Shown: positions 8,927 through 17,817, counted from the stretch's first letter. The stretch is DNA of 64,000 nt from Micromonospora sediminicola (GCF_900089585.1 NZ_FLRH01000003.1:3238501-3302500), one strand, 5' to 3'. A program made the numbers and translations. The notes: generated by a model from the letters alone, not told the origin.

Positions 8927-10107
8927 GCGGGTTCCAGACGGGCCCCGCTCGCCAGCGCGTGCCAGTCGGTCGGCAGGTTGCCCCGGCTGCCGTGGTCGCA
9001 GCCGTCGCAGATGGCGAACTCGGCCGGCCGGCCGAGCAACTCGGTGCGCCAGCGGCTCATGATCGTGTCGGTGTCGTCCACGGTCAGGTTCGCGTAGCGG
9101 TGGCGGCTGCCGACGTCGTTGCTGCACGGCAGCAGGTCACCGTCCCAGGCGACGAAGAGGGACTGCTTGCGGAACAGGCAGTGCGCCTGGTCGGTCGCGC
9201 CGGGACGCGAGGTGAGCTGCATGATCGGCAGGGTGCCGCCGCGGCCCTGGACCTCGATCTGGCGGAACCTGCCCCGGGACAGTCCCCGTTCCTCGATCCA
9301 GCGGTGGAAGTCGTCCACCTCGTCCTGGTTGATGTCCATCTTGACGAAGTTGAGCGCCACCAGGTCGGGTGCCACCCGGATCGCCGCCTCCAGGTTCGCC
9401 ACCGAGGCGTCCCGCTTGTCCCGCCCGAAGATGGTGGCGAACCGCTCCCGACGCAGGCTGTGGATCGACCACTTCAGCAGCGACAGGCCGGCGTCGCGCA
9501 GTGCCGTCACCGTGTCGACGTCCATCCGGAAGCCGTTGGTGACCGCGACGATCGGGAACCGCTCCTCCGGGCCGAGGGCCTCCCGCATCCGCCGGACCCA
9601 CGGCACCAACCGCCGGTGCAGCGTGGGTTCGCCGATGCCCTGCAGGATGATCCCGGGCGCCTCGATCGCGGCGGCGAACTCCAGGAACCGGTCGAACGTC
9701 TCCTCGCTCATGTCGCCGAGCGGGCGCAGTTCCTGGCGGGGGCACATCATGCAGTCCGCGTTGCACCGGTTGGTGATCTCCAACTCCAGCGACGGTCGCG
9801 GCGTGCGGATGGCCGACACGTCGACCAGCAACCCCACCTCGACCAGCGTGGCGAGCGTGCGGGCCAGGTCGTCGGCGTGTGAACCGGCGGCGAGCACCAG
9901 CGCGGCGGTGGACTGCGGGTGTTCGAACCGGCCGAGCAGCCGGGTGATCCGGTCGGTGGCGGCCACGCCCTGCTTCGCGCCGCGCCAGAGGTCGAGCCGA
10001 CGGTAGACCCGGGGGGTGTCCTCGGTGTACCGCCGGGTGCCGGTGAGCTTGACGAACGGCGCCAGCACCAGTTCGGCCGGCAGGTCGCCGGTGGTCTGTG
10101 TGGTCAT
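8923..10107 (-). CDS. radical SAM protein with SPASM-like C-terminus (RiPP maturase)
   Basis: 394 residues. Residues 1-100 form a helical domain that could be a precursor-recognition (PqqD-like) domain. The radical SAM cluster motif is canonical CX3CX2C (C115, C119, C122 in ITNRCNADCMMC). IGEPTLHRR is the GEP SAM-binding motif. Near the C-terminus LPCSND and ICDGCDHGSRGN supply cysteines for at least one auxiliary Fe-S cluster as in SPASM proteins. ATG overlaps the stop of the upstream B12-binding radical SAM gene. Such proteins install thioether, C-C or epimer modifications on RiPP cores; which reaction is not visible here. Confidence 0.8.
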   Translation of the reverse strand: MTTQTTGDLPAELVLAPFVKLTGTRRYTEDTPRVYRRLDLWRGAKQGVAATDRITRLLGRFEHPQSTAALVLAAGSHADDLARTLATLVEVGLLVDVSAIRTPRPSLELEITNRCNADCMMCPRQELRPLGDMSEETFDRFLEFAAAIEAPGIILQGIGEPTLHRRLVPWVRRMREALGPEERFPIVAVTNGFRMDVDTVTALRDAGLSLLKWSIHSLRRERFATIFGRDKRDASVANLEAAIRVAPDLVALNFVKMDINQDEVDDFHRWIEERGLSRGRFRQIEVQGRGGTLPIMQLTSRPGATDQAHCLFRKQSLFVAWDGDLLPCSNDVGSRHRYANLTVDDTDTIMSRWRTELLGRPAEFAICDGCDHGSRGNLPTDWHALASGARLEPA

Positions 10108-11915
10108 GGGTTCACTCTCATCTTCCAGCGGTCGAGGTCGACGGTGACGGTGCGGCCCAGGGACGGCGACCGGAACGACTCGCCGACCGGCTCGCCGGCG
10201 ACGTCCGGCACGTCCGGCCGCCCGTCCTGCGCCACCGCCATGAACATCGCGAAGGACCGGTCCACCGCCCGTTCGAAGATCGGGTCGAGGTCGGCGAACT
10301 CCGCGTGCAGCTCCGCCAGCCGGCGGTCCAGCCGCACGCGTTGCCGATCCGCCTCCGGGCCCTGGGCGTCGGCGGTGGTGTAGTTCTGCGCCAGGGCGTA
10401 CGGCACGTGCGCCTCGAGCAGATTGATCCGGTAGCGGGTGGGGTCGTTCCAGACCGGCGAGTCCCGTTCCAGGGCGAAGGTCCCGACGGAGGCGTACGAG
10501 ATGTGGTCCCGGTTGCGCCGGATCATCTCGAAGGTGGCGCGGGCCTCCTCGTCGGTCTCGCCGGGGAAGCCGATGAAGAACATCCAGCCGACCGGGATGC
10601 CGGCCCGCTTGAGCAGCTCGGCGTGCCGCTCCACGTCGGTGAGCCGGATGCCCTTGCGCATCAGGTCGGCCACCCGCTGGGAGCCGGCCTCGATGCCGTT
10701 GACCAGCAGCACGCAGCCGGAGTCGACCAGGCTGCGCACGGCCGCCTCGGTGAGCATCGGCTTGTCCACGCGCGCCTCGGCGGTCCACCGGAACCGCCGG
10801 TCCGCGGTCGGCCGTGCCGTCGCGGTCTCCGCCGGAACGTCGGCGATCGCGGCGAGCCGGCGGGCCAGGTCGTTGATCTCCCGCGGCGGGATGGCCTCGT
10901 CGACGAAGTACAGGTAGGAACCGTCGACCGCGCTGATCGCCTTCAGGGCGTCGTCGACGGCGTCGGCGCCGAGCCGGAAGTAGCCGTCGCCGTATCCCTC
11001 GTGGTGGGTGCAGAACGCGCACTTGCCCCAGTAGCAGCCCTTGCTGGTCAGCAGCGGGTAGATCGGCTCCGGGGTGGGGTAGAGGTGGTCCAGGTCGGTG
11101 AAGTCGGGCGCCCCCGCCGGCGGGCCGGTCTGCGGGGCGGCGCGCCGGTAGGTGACGGCCCCGTCCCGGATCCGGGCGACGCCGTCGACGTCGACGTCGG
11201 TCGCCCCGGCCGCCAGCGCGGTCAGCAACGCGGTGAGCGGCTCCTCGCCCTGGAAGGCCACCGCGTAGTCGACGTCGTGCCAGAACGAGGTGTCGTGCGC
11301 CAGCACCTCCCGCCGGACGTGGGTGACGGCGTTGCCCCCGATCACCACCACGGTGCCCGGCTGGTGTTCCTTGACCAGTCGGGCGATGAGCAGCGCCGGC
11401 GCGAGTTGTTCCAGGTAGGCGGCGCTGAGGCAGACCACCGCGCAGTCGCGGTAGCGCCCGCCCCGGACGTCGCGCTCCAGCCACCGGCCGAGGACGCTGT
11501 GCCGCAGGCGGTCGACCAGGGCGGGCCAGTCCTGCTCCGGCGTGGGCACCGGCCGGGTCAGGCCGTGGTGCCGCAGGTCGTAGGAGAGCGCCAGGTCGGC
11601 GAAGCGCAGCGTCCGGGACGCCCGGGCGACCGCGCGGGTGCTCCGGTAGGTCGCCAGGTCCCGCAGCGCCTCCCAGGCCGACGCCCCGCGGGCCGCCAGA
11701 TATTCCAGGCTGAGCCGGACCCGCGGCGGGGTCGAGGGGTCCAGCTCCGTCGGCTCGACGCCGCCGGTCCACAGGGCGTGGAAGAACCGGATGTTCGCGT
11801 CGTCGGTCCGGCAGGTCACCGGGCTGCTGGCGTGCAGGTGCCCCTTGAGCAGGTACGGAGCGAGGTACGGCATGTGGTAGTAGGTGGCCGGGGGAAAGAT
11901 CAGGGAGGTGTGCAC
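10104..11915 (-). CDS. B12-binding radical SAM enzyme (RiPP maturation, putative C-methyltransferase)
   Basis: 603 residues. The N-terminal ~240 residues look like a cobalamin-binding Rossmann-type domain (MPYLAPYLLKGHL start; VVVIGGNAVTHVRREVL later). The radical SAM domain begins near residue 285. Its cluster motif GCYWGKCAFCTHHEG has CX4CX2C spacing (C294, C299, C302) rather than CX3CX2C. RWTAEARVDKP and GFPGETDEE follow the core barrel. B12-dependent radical SAM enzymes in RiPP clusters usually methylate unactivated carbons (bottromycin, thiopeptides). GTG start; first enzyme gene after the precursor, separated from it by a long hairpin. Confidence 0.8.
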   Translation of the reverse strand: MHTSLIFPPATYYHMPYLAPYLLKGHLHASSPVTCRTDDANIRFFHALWTGGVEPTELDPSTPPRVRLSLEYLAARGASAWEALRDLATYRSTRAVARASRTLRFADLALSYDLRHHGLTRPVPTPEQDWPALVDRLRHSVLGRWLERDVRGGRYRDCAVVCLSAAYLEQLAPALLIARLVKEHQPGTVVVIGGNAVTHVRREVLAHDTSFWHDVDYAVAFQGEEPLTALLTALAAGATDVDVDGVARIRDGAVTYRRAAPQTGPPAGAPDFTDLDHLYPTPEPIYPLLTSKGCYWGKCAFCTHHEGYGDGYFRLGADAVDDALKAISAVDGSYLYFVDEAIPPREINDLARRLAAIADVPAETATARPTADRRFRWTAEARVDKPMLTEAAVRSLVDSGCVLLVNGIEAGSQRVADLMRKGIRLTDVERHAELLKRAGIPVGWMFFIGFPGETDEEARATFEMIRRNRDHISYASVGTFALERDSPVWNDPTRYRINLLEAHVPYALAQNYTTADAQGPEADRQRVRLDRRLAELHAEFADLDPIFERAVDRSFAMFMAVAQDGRPDVPDVAGEPVGESFRSPSLGRTVTVDLDRWKMRVNP

Positions 11916-11944
11916 GACGGGGGCTCTCCTCCGGTCGTCGGGGT

Positions 11945-11990
11945 GCCGGGCGGGACGTGGCGTACCGGCTGGCCGCCACGTCCCGCCGGC
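11945..11990 (-). terminator. attenuator-like hairpin between RiPP precursor and enzyme genes
   Basis: Arms 11949-11962 and 11974-11987 are a perfect 14-bp inverted repeat, extended by three pairs after a single bulged G, with an 11-base loop. It lies between the precursor stop (12017) and the first enzyme start (11915). Partial terminators in this position let short precursor transcripts outnumber full operon transcripts in many RiPP clusters. Confidence 0.6.
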
Positions 11991-12016
11991 GTTCCGTACT
12001 GCTCAGGCCGGATCGG

Positions 12017-12160
12017 TCAGAACGCGACGTTGCAGCACATCGACAGCGACTCGAAGCGTCCGAGCTCGTCGAACTCGATCTCGACCACCTCGACCTCGTT
12101 GACGTCCGTGAGTTCGATCGCGGCACTCTCCGTGATGGCCGCGTCGGTCATGGTGGACAT
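12017..12160 (-). CDS. RiPP precursor peptide (47 residues, core ending MCCNVAF)
   Basis: A small gene read on the minus strand directly upstream of the YcaO/radical SAM operon. The product begins MSTMTDAAITESAAIEL, continues with a very acidic leader (NEVEVVEIEFDELGRF, nine Glu/Asp in that stretch) and ends in ESLSMCCNVAF. An acidic helical leader followed by a short Cys/Ser-containing tail is the classic layout of a TOMM-type precursor. The ATG has a strong ribosome-binding site (AAGGGAAGG about 8 bases upstream); a second in-frame ATG at codon 4 is possible. Cleavage could fall after the Gly-Arg at residues 34-35. The two adjacent cysteines are the obvious YcaO targets. Nothing I know matches this core. 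Confidence 0.8.
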   Translation of the reverse strand: MSTMTDAAITESAAIELTDVNEVEVVEIEFDELGRFESLSMCCNVAF

Positions 12161-12223
12161 CGCGATCACCTTCCCTTCGTATCGCGCGTCGGCTCGTGAT
12201 CCACGCCGCGAGCCGTGGACGGC

Positions 12224-12270
12224 AATCTATGGCAAAGGTTTGTCGAGCTGAACCCCTTGATCCAAGGGGT
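12224..12270 (-). promoter_or_regulatory. predicted promoter and adjoining operator of the RiPP operon
   Basis: Reading the minus strand, a -10 TAGATT (12229-12224) follows a -35-like TTCAGC (12252-12247) at exactly 17 bp. Immediately upstream is a perfect 8-bp inverted repeat with 3-base spacer, ACCCCTTG-ATC-CAAGGGGT (12252-12270), which could bind a regulator. The transcript would start near 12217, about 56 bases before the precursor ATG. Confidence 0.45.
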
Positions 12271-12504
12271 GGCAGCGGAGGGCGCAAACTTTCCCGCCGC
12301 TGAGCCGCTAATCAGTATCGATTCGCTTCACCTGCCTGTCGGACGGCACGGTTTGCTACCGAGGGTGAAGGGGTGGGCCGGGGTGGCCCGACCCGAGGCA
12401 GGGGTGCCCCCGGCGTGCTCAGGGGTTGCCATCGGGCGAGCGCCGCGATCGAGGGCCCTCGGGAACGGAGGGCCGTGCGGACCTGACCGGAGACCGAACC
12501 GGTC

Positions 12505-12522
12505 TCGAGCGCGGTTCGAGCG
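12505..12522 (+). promoter_or_regulatory. SARP box upstream of KS operon
   Basis: Two identical heptamers TCGAGCG start at 12505 and 12516, i.e. 11 bp apart with a 4-bp spacer. This is the textbook operator of ActII-ORF4/DnrI-type activators. It lies 140 bp before the ketosynthase start. Confidence 0.75.
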
Positions 12523-12661
12523 CCGCGCCGGACGCTGGGGCGCGACGCCGGTTCCTGACGGCGTCGCCGTTCCCGCCGTCGCGAAGGGACCCACCGGTGA
12601 CGCATCGCCCATCCCGTCCGGCTTCCGCCCCGGGCCGCCCGACCGCCCGGGAGGTCCGCCG

Positions 12662-13927
12662 ATGACCCGCCGAGTCGTCATCACCGGCATCGGTGTCCGC
12701 ACCCCCGGAGGGCGCGGCGCCAAGGAGTTCTGGCACCTGATCTCCAGCGGGCGCACCGCGACCCGGCGGATCTCCTTCTTCGATCCCGCGCCGTTCCGTT
12801 CCCGGGTGGCCGGCGAGTGCGACTTCGACCCCGAGCTGGAAGGGCTGAGCCCGCGGGAGATCCGCCGGATGGATCGGGCGAGCCAGTTCGCCGTGGTCTG
12901 CGCCCGGGAGGCGGTGGAGGACAGCGGGCTCGATCCGTCCGAGGTCGACCCGACCCGGATCGGGGTGAGCCTCGGCAGCGCGGTGGCCGCCGCGACCAGC
13001 CTGGAACGGGAGTACCTGGTGCTCTCGGACAGCGGGCGACGGTGGCTGGTCGACCACGACTACCTGTCGCCGCACATGTTCGACTACCTGATCCCCAGCG
13101 TCATGCCGGCCGAGGTGGCCTGGACGGTGGGCGCCGAGGGGCCGGTCACCATGGTCTCCGACGGCTGCACCTCCGGCCTGGACGCGGTCAGCCACGCCGC
13201 CGACCTGATCCGCGAGGGCAGCGTCGACGTGGCGCTGACCGGCGCGGCGGACACCCCGGTGACCCCGATCGTGGTCGCCTGCTTCGACGCGATCAAGGCC
13301 ACCACGCCCCGCGACGACGAGCCGGAGCGGGCCTCCCGCCCGTTCGACGGCACCCGCAACGGCTTCGTGCTGGCCGAGGGGGCGGCGATGTTCGTGGTCG
13401 AGGAGTACGAGCACGCCCGCCGGCGGGGGGCCCACGTCTACGCCGAGGTCACCGGCTACGCCACCCGCTGCAACGCGTACCACATGACGGGCCTGAAGAA
13501 GGACGGCCGGGAGATGGCCGAGGCGATCCGGGTGGCCCTGGACGAGTCGCGGGTGGACCCCACGGCGGTCGACTACGTCAACGCGCACGGCTCCGGCACG
13601 AAGCAGAACGACCGGCACGAGACGGCCGCCTTCAAGCGCAGCCTCGGACAGCACGCGTACGGGGTGCCGGTCAGCTCGATCAAGTCCATGGTCGGCCACT
13701 CGCTCGGCGCGATCGGCTCGATCGAGGTGGCCGCGTGCGCGCTGGCCATCGAGCACGGCGTGGTGCCGCCGACGGCCAACCTCACCACTCCCGATCCCGA
13801 GTGCGACCTGGACTACGTCCCGGTCACCGCGCGGGAGCGGCGGCTGGACACGGTGCTCACCGTGGGCAGCGGCTTCGGCGGGTTCCAGAGCGCCATGGTG
13901 CTGCGCGCGGCGGGGGTTCGGCGATGA
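12662..13927 (+). CDS. type II PKS ketosynthase alpha subunit
   Basis: 421 residues, the standard length. Active-site Cys169 lies in [12 protein letters not shown], and the catalytic histidines are in [11 protein letters not shown] and [10 protein letters not shown]. It carries out decarboxylative Claisen condensations on the ACP-bound chain as a heterodimer with the chain-length factor encoded next. ATG at 12662 starts directly at the conserved [11 protein letters not shown]. The downstream CLF start overlaps its stop (ATGA), giving equal expression of the two subunits. First gene of the minimal PKS operon, behind a SARP box. Confidence 0.97.
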   Translation: MTRRVVITGIGVRTPGGRGAKEFWHLISSGRTATRRISFFDPAPFRSRVAGECDFDPELEGLSPREIRRMDRASQFAVVCAREAVEDSGLDPSEVDPTRIGVSLGSAVAAATSLEREYLVLSDSGRRWLVDHDYLSPHMFDYLIPSVMPAEVAWTVGAEGPVTMVSDGCTSGLDAVSHAADLIREGSVDVALTGAADTPVTPIVVACFDAIKATTPRDDEPERASRPFDGTRNGFVLAEGAAMFVVEEYEHARRRGAHVYAEVTGYATRCNAYHMTGLKKDGREMAEAIRVALDESRVDPTAVDYVNAHGSGTKQNDRHETAAFKRSLGQHAYGVPVSSIKSMVGHSLGAIGSIEVAACALAIEHGVVPPTANLTTPDPECDLDYVPVTARERRLDTVLTVGSGFGGFQSAMVLRAAGVRR

Positions 13928-15162
13928 CCACGCCCGTCCTCGTCACCGGTCTCGGCGTGGTCGCGCCGAACGGGCTCGGAGTGGACGACTTCTGGTCGGC
14001 CACACTCTCCGGGCACTCCGGCATCGCCCCGCTGGACCGGTTCGACGCCGGCCGGTACCCGGCCTCGCTCGCGGGTCAGATCGCCGACTTCGACGCCGCC
14101 GCGCACCTGCCCAACCGGCTGCTGCCGCAGACCGACGTCTCGACCCGGCTGGCCCTGGCCGCCGCGGAGTGGGCGTTGCGCGACGCGGCGGTCGGCCCGG
14201 GCGATGTCCGGGACTACGACATGGGCGTGATCACGTCGAACGCCTCGGGCGGCTTCCAGTTCACCCACGGTGAGTTTCGCAAGCTCTGGTCCCAGGGGCC
14301 GCAGTTCGTCAGTGTCTACGAGTCGTTCGCCTGGTTCTACGCGGTCAACACCGGGCAGATCTCGATCCGGCACGGCATGCGCGGCCCGGGCGCGGTGCTG
14401 GTGGCCGAGCAGGCCGGCGGGCTGGACGCGCTCGGGCACGCCCGGCGTACGGCCCGCAGGGGCACCGCGCTGGTGGTCAGCGGCGGGGTCGACTCGTCGT
14501 TCGACCCGTGGGGCTGGGTGTCGCACCTGGCCAGCGGCCGGGTGAGCCCGGTGGCCGACCCCCGCCGGGCCTACCTGCCGTTCGACACCGCCGCCAGCGG
14601 CTACCTGCCCGGCGAGGGCGGGGCAATCCTGGTGCTGGAGCGGGCCGACGCCGCCGCCCGCCGCGGCACCCCCCGGGTGTACGGGGAGATCGCCGGCTAC
14701 GCCGCCACCTTCGACCCGCCGGCCGGCAGTGACCGTCCGCCGGGCCTGCGGCGGGCGGCCGAGTCGGCGCTGCGCGACGCGGGCGTACGCCCGGACGAGG
14801 TGGACGTGGTCTTCGCCGACGCGGCCGGCGTGCCCGAGCTGGACCGGGTCGAGGCGGCGGCGATCCGCGAGGTGTTCGGGCCGGCCGGGGTGCCGGTGAC
14901 CGCGCCGAAGACGCTCACCGGCCGGCTCTACTCCGGCGGCGGGCCGCTGGACGTGGTCGCGGCCCTGCTCGCCATCCGGGACGGCCTGATCCCGCCGACC
15001 TGGCACACCGGCGACGTGCCCGCCGACTACGGCATCGACCTGGTGCGGGACGCGCCGCGGGAGGCGCCGGTGCGGACCGCCCTGGTGCTCGCCCGCGGCC
15101 GCTGGGGCTTCAACGCCGCGGTGCTGGTACGCGCCGCCGCCGCGCCGGTCCCGGCGGCCTGA
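13924..15162 (+). CDS. type II PKS chain-length factor (ketosynthase beta subunit)
   Basis: 412 residues, KS fold. The active-site cysteine is replaced by Gln in [13 protein letters not shown], the diagnostic change of CLFs (the Gln primes by malonyl decarboxylation). The region [31 protein letters not shown] is very close to that of benzoisochromanequinone CLFs as far as I can recall (stated from memory), which would suggest an octaketide (C16) chain. Partner of the KS encoded upstream, with four-base overlap. Confidence 0.95.
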   Translation: MTTPVLVTGLGVVAPNGLGVDDFWSATLSGHSGIAPLDRFDAGRYPASLAGQIADFDAAAHLPNRLLPQTDVSTRLALAAAEWALRDAAVGPGDVRDYDMGVITSNASGGFQFTHGEFRKLWSQGPQFVSVYESFAWFYAVNTGQISIRHGMRGPGAVLVAEQAGGLDALGHARRTARRGTALVVSGGVDSSFDPWGWVSHLASGRVSPVADPRRAYLPFDTAASGYLPGEGGAILVLERADAAARRGTPRVYGEIAGYAATFDPPAGSDRPPGLRRAAESALRDAGVRPDEVDVVFADAAGVPELDRVEAAAIREVFGPAGVPVTAPKTLTGRLYSGGGPLDVVAALLAIRDGLIPPTWHTGDVPADYGIDLVRDAPREAPVRTALVLARGRWGFNAAVLVRAAAAPVPAA

Positions 15163-15221
15163 CCTCCGCATTTCCGACCCGGCGCCGCCCGGCGCCGGAT
15201 CGCCGACCGAGGAGAGACGAC

Positions 15222-15476
15222 ATGCCCCTGATGACCCTGGACGACCTGCGCGACATCCTCGTCGAGTGCGCCGGCGAGGACGACTCGAACGACGTCAGCG
15301 GCGACATCGCCGACGTCCCCTTCGAGGACCTCGGATACGACTCGCTGGCCCTGATGGAGACCGCGGCCCGGATCGAGCAGCGCTTCGGGGTGCGCCTGCC
15401 GGACGAGCAGGTGATGGACCTGGAGACCCCGAAGGCCGTCCTCGACGCGGTGAACACGGCCGCCGCCACGGCCTGA
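15222..15476 (+). CDS. acyl carrier protein of the type II PKS
   Basis: 84 residues. The 4'-phosphopantetheine attachment serine is Ser41 in LGYDSLALMETAARIE, the canonical actinorhodin-type ACP context. A strong ribosome-binding site (GAGGAGAGA) precedes ATG. It follows KS and CLF in the invariant KS-CLF-ACP order. Confidence 0.97.
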   Translation: MPLMTLDDLRDILVECAGEDDSNDVSGDIADVPFEDLGYDSLALMETAARIEQRFGVRLPDEQVMDLETPKAVLDAVNTAAATA

Positions 15477-15502
15477 ACCCGCCGAGAAGGGAGGTCACCG
15501 TC

Positions 15503-16471
15503 ATGAGTGGATCGAGCCGGAGCCGGCGCACCGCGCACACCGCGGTGGTGCCGGGGTCGCCCGATCAGGTCTTCGACCTGGTCGCCGAGGTGCGTCGATG
15601 GCCGGTGGTCTTCGGGCCGACCGTCCACGTCGAGCACTTCGGCCGGGACGGGGACCGGGAACGGTTCCGGATCTGGGCGATGGTCAACGACCGGGTGAGC
15701 ACCTGGACGTCGAGCCGCGTGCTCGATCCGGTCGAGCTGCGGATCCGGTTCGCGCAGGACCGCAGTCAGGCGCCGGTGGCCTCGATGCGGGGCGAGTGGC
15801 GGTTCCGCCCGGCGCCCGGCGGCGGCACCGAGGTCCGGCTCAGCCACGAGTTCACTGTCGTCGACGACGATCCCGACGCGTTGGACTGGGTCGGCACGGC
15901 GGTGGACCGCAACAGCCCGGCCGAGCTGGCGGCGCTGGCCCGCGTCGCCGGCCTGGCCCGGCCGGTGGGCGAGCTCGTGGTCGAGTTCGCGGACACGGTC
16001 ACCCTGCCCGGGTCCCCGGCGGACGCCTTCGAGTTCGTCGACCGGGCGGACCGGTGGGCGGAACGGCTGCCGCACGTGCGGCGGGTCCGCCTCACCGAGG
16101 ACGAGCCGGGGTCGCAGACGCTGGAGATGGAGACGGTCACCGGGGACGGCTCCACCCACCGCACCCGCTCGGTGCGGGTCTGCCGCGCCACCGACCTGAT
16201 CGCCTACAAGCAGTTGGAGGTGCCGCAGCTGCTGCTCGGACACAGCGGCACCTGGACCTTCGCCGACCACGACGGCGCGACCGAGGCCACCGCCCGGCAC
16301 CTGGTGCTCGTCGACCCGGAGGCGGCCACCGCGCGGTTCGGCGGCGCGGACCCGCTGGCCGCCGCCCGGGCGTACGTGCGTGACGCGCTCGGCGCCAACA
16401 GCCGGACCACGTTGGCCCGGGCGGGCGAGTTCGCCGCCGCCCGGCGAGCGGCCGACGCGGCGGCGCGGTGA
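15503..16471 (+). CDS. didomain aromatase/cyclase (ActVII-like)
   Basis: 322 residues made of two START/Bet v1-like halves (about 1-150 and 160-310), both with the pattern of polyketide aromatase/cyclases. Didomain ARO/CYCs act on C9-reduced chains, performing C7-C12 first-ring closure and aromatisation. That agrees with the ActIII-like ketoreductase at 27484. The ribosome-binding site AAGGGAGG is 8 bases upstream of the chosen ATG. Downstream cyclase gene overlaps by four bases. Confidence 0.92.
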   Translation: MSGSSRSRRTAHTAVVPGSPDQVFDLVAEVRRWPVVFGPTVHVEHFGRDGDRERFRIWAMVNDRVSTWTSSRVLDPVELRIRFAQDRSQAPVASMRGEWRFRPAPGGGTEVRLSHEFTVVDDDPDALDWVGTAVDRNSPAELAALARVAGLARPVGELVVEFADTVTLPGSPADAFEFVDRADRWAERLPHVRRVRLTEDEPGSQTLEMETVTGDGSTHRTRSVRVCRATDLIAYKQLEVPQLLLGHSGTWTFADHDGATEATARHLVLVDPEAATARFGGADPLAAARAYVRDALGANSRTTLARAGEFAAARRAADAAAR

Positions 16472-17397
16472 GCGCCCCGACCACGCCGGTCGCGCCGGCC
16501 GGTCGGCTGACCGAGATCGCCGACGGCGTCTACGCCTTCACCCAGCCCAACGGCGGCTGGTGCCTGAACAACGCCGGTGTCCTGGTGGGCGGCGACGGCG
16601 CCGTGGTGGTGGACACGGCGGCGACCGAGGCGCGCGCGGCCCGCCTGCGCGAGGCGGTGGACGCCCTGGGCGCCGGCCCGGGCCGGGTCGTGGTCAACAC
16701 GCACCACCACGGCGACCACACCTTCGGCAACGCCGCCTTCGGCCCGGGGACGACGGTGGTGGCCCACGAGCGGGCCCGGGTGGAGATGGCCGAGACCGGG
16801 CTCGCCCTGACCGGGCTCTGGCCGGACGTGGACTGGGGCGACGTGCGGGTGGTGCTGCCCACGCTGACCTTCCGTGACGCGCTGACCCTGCACCAGGGGG
16901 AGCGGCGGGTGGACCTGCTCCACGTCGGGCCGGCGCACACCACCAACGACGTGGTGGCCTGGTTGCCGGCCGAGCGGGTGCTCTTCGCCGGCGACGTGGT
17001 GCTCTCCGGCTGCACCCCGTTCAACCTGATGGGCTCCATCGAGGGGGCGCTGGCGGCGGTGCGGCGGCTGCGCGAGCTGCGGCCGGCGACGGTGGTCTGC
17101 GGTCACGGCGCGGTGACCGGACCGGAGGTGTTCGACCCGACCGAGCGGTACCTGCGGTGGGTGCTCGACGTCGCCCGGCACGGGGTGGCGCAGGGCTGGT
17201 CGCCGCTGCGCGCGGCGCGCGAGGCGGGCCCCGGCGAGTTCGCCGACCTGCTGGACCCCGAGCGCACCGTGGGCAACCTGCACCGGGCGTACGACGAGGT
17301 GCGCGGCGGCGCCCGTGGTCGCCCGTTGGACGTGGTGGCGATTTTCCAGGAAATGGTGGACTTCAACGGGGGGCAGCTGCCCGAGTGCCGGGCCTGA
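16468..17397 (+). CDS. metallo-beta-lactamase-fold second-ring cyclase (ActIV-like)
   Basis: 309 residues. The metal-binding motif HxHxDH appears as THHHGDHTFGN (about residues 76-86), with further ligands in GPAHTTNDVV, FAGDVV and CGHGAVTG. ActIV from the actinorhodin pathway is a metallo-beta-lactamase-type cyclase/thioesterase that closes the second ring and releases the bicyclic intermediate. Position right after the aromatase supports the same role. GTG start overlaps the aromatase stop. A long hairpin follows the gene. Confidence 0.85.
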   Translation: MSAPTTPVAPAGRLTEIADGVYAFTQPNGGWCLNNAGVLVGGDGAVVVDTAATEARAARLREAVDALGAGPGRVVVNTHHHGDHTFGNAAFGPGTTVVAHERARVEMAETGLALTGLWPDVDWGDVRVVLPTLTFRDALTLHQGERRVDLLHVGPAHTTNDVVAWLPAERVLFAGDVVLSGCTPFNLMGSIEGALAAVRRLRELRPATVVCGHGAVTGPEVFDPTERYLRWVLDVARHGVAQGWSPLRAAREAGPGEFADLLDPERTVGNLHRAYDEVRGGARGRPLDVVAIFQEMVDFNGGQLPECRA

Positions 17398-17817
17398 CCG
17401 GCCGACCGCGGTGCCGGGGGCGGTTCGCGTGAAACGCGACGACCGTCCCCGGCATTCGCCTGCCCGGTTCGTCGGAGAGAGTATTTCCGGTCGGTAAAAT
17501 TGTGTCGGCAGATGTGTCGAGCGGTCCGGCTTTCGCCGGCACTCGTTTGGAACTTCTGTCGGATAGTGTGTTGCGAGCCCGGCACAAATCACCGACCTCG
17601 ACCGAATTCCCAGGTCAGCGCGACTGTCCGAAATGGTTGTGGCGTCGGTCACGCCTCGTTGGGTGTCCATCCCCCATCTATGATTGTCGACAGGTGTGAA
17701 TGCACCGGGGGAATGCCGGTTCGGCCCCCGTCGTGGGAATTGCGAGTGCGGCGGGAAGGTGCGAGTGCCGATCGGCCTTAATTGTCCGTGAACAACGCCT
17801 GGCTCGGGGGAATCAAG
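17398..17817. other. 420-bp leader region of the SARP gene
   Basis: No gene seen. The left end is a terminator; the rest is clearly more AT-rich than the flanking genes, as promoter regions of cluster activators often are. A -10-like TATGAT lies at 17679-17684 with a weak -35 about 15 bp upstream. A lone TCGAGCG heptamer occurs near 17517 without an 11-bp partner. Confidence 0.5.
17412..17454 (+). terminator. hairpin terminator after the PKS core operon
   Basis: Arms 17412-17424 and 17442-17454 pair over 13 bp with one G-U, and an inner 6-bp stem TCGCGT/ACGCGA closes on a GAA loop. It separates the KS-to-cyclase operon from the SARP promoter region. Confidence 0.65.

Larger units (their letters stand above)
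12161..12661. other. 500-bp divergent control region between RiPP and polyketide operons
   Basis: No gene is supported here; a frame open upstream of the KS start exists but has no KS homology and a better start lies at 12662. The left end carries the RiPP promoter and an inverted repeat (12224-12270); the right end carries a perfect SARP-type heptamer pair (12505-12522). The stretch 12230-12330 is noticeably more AT-rich than its surroundings. Confidence 0.6.

Noticed and set aside
10098..12251. 717-codon plus-strand open frame across the B12-radical SAM gene and precursor
   Set aside because: Antisense shadow; no domain resemblance and no ribosome-binding site, while the minus strand has clear motifs.
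12449..12465. Second SARP-like pair TCGAGGG/TCGGGAA upstream of the ketosynthase
   Set aside because: The spacing is 10 bp, not 11, and the second unit lacks the TCGA core; only the pair at 12505 was kept.
12215..12661. An open frame in phase with the ketosynthase that would extend it by ~149 residues
   Set aside because: The extension has no KS similarity, is low-complexity, and includes the SARP box; the ATG at 12662 starts exactly at the conserved KS N-terminus.
17782..17817. Upstream TTG start for the SARP gene
   Set aside because: No ribosome-binding site near it and family members begin at the MxFxxLGPLEI strand; GTG 17818 has GGGGGAA at proper distance.
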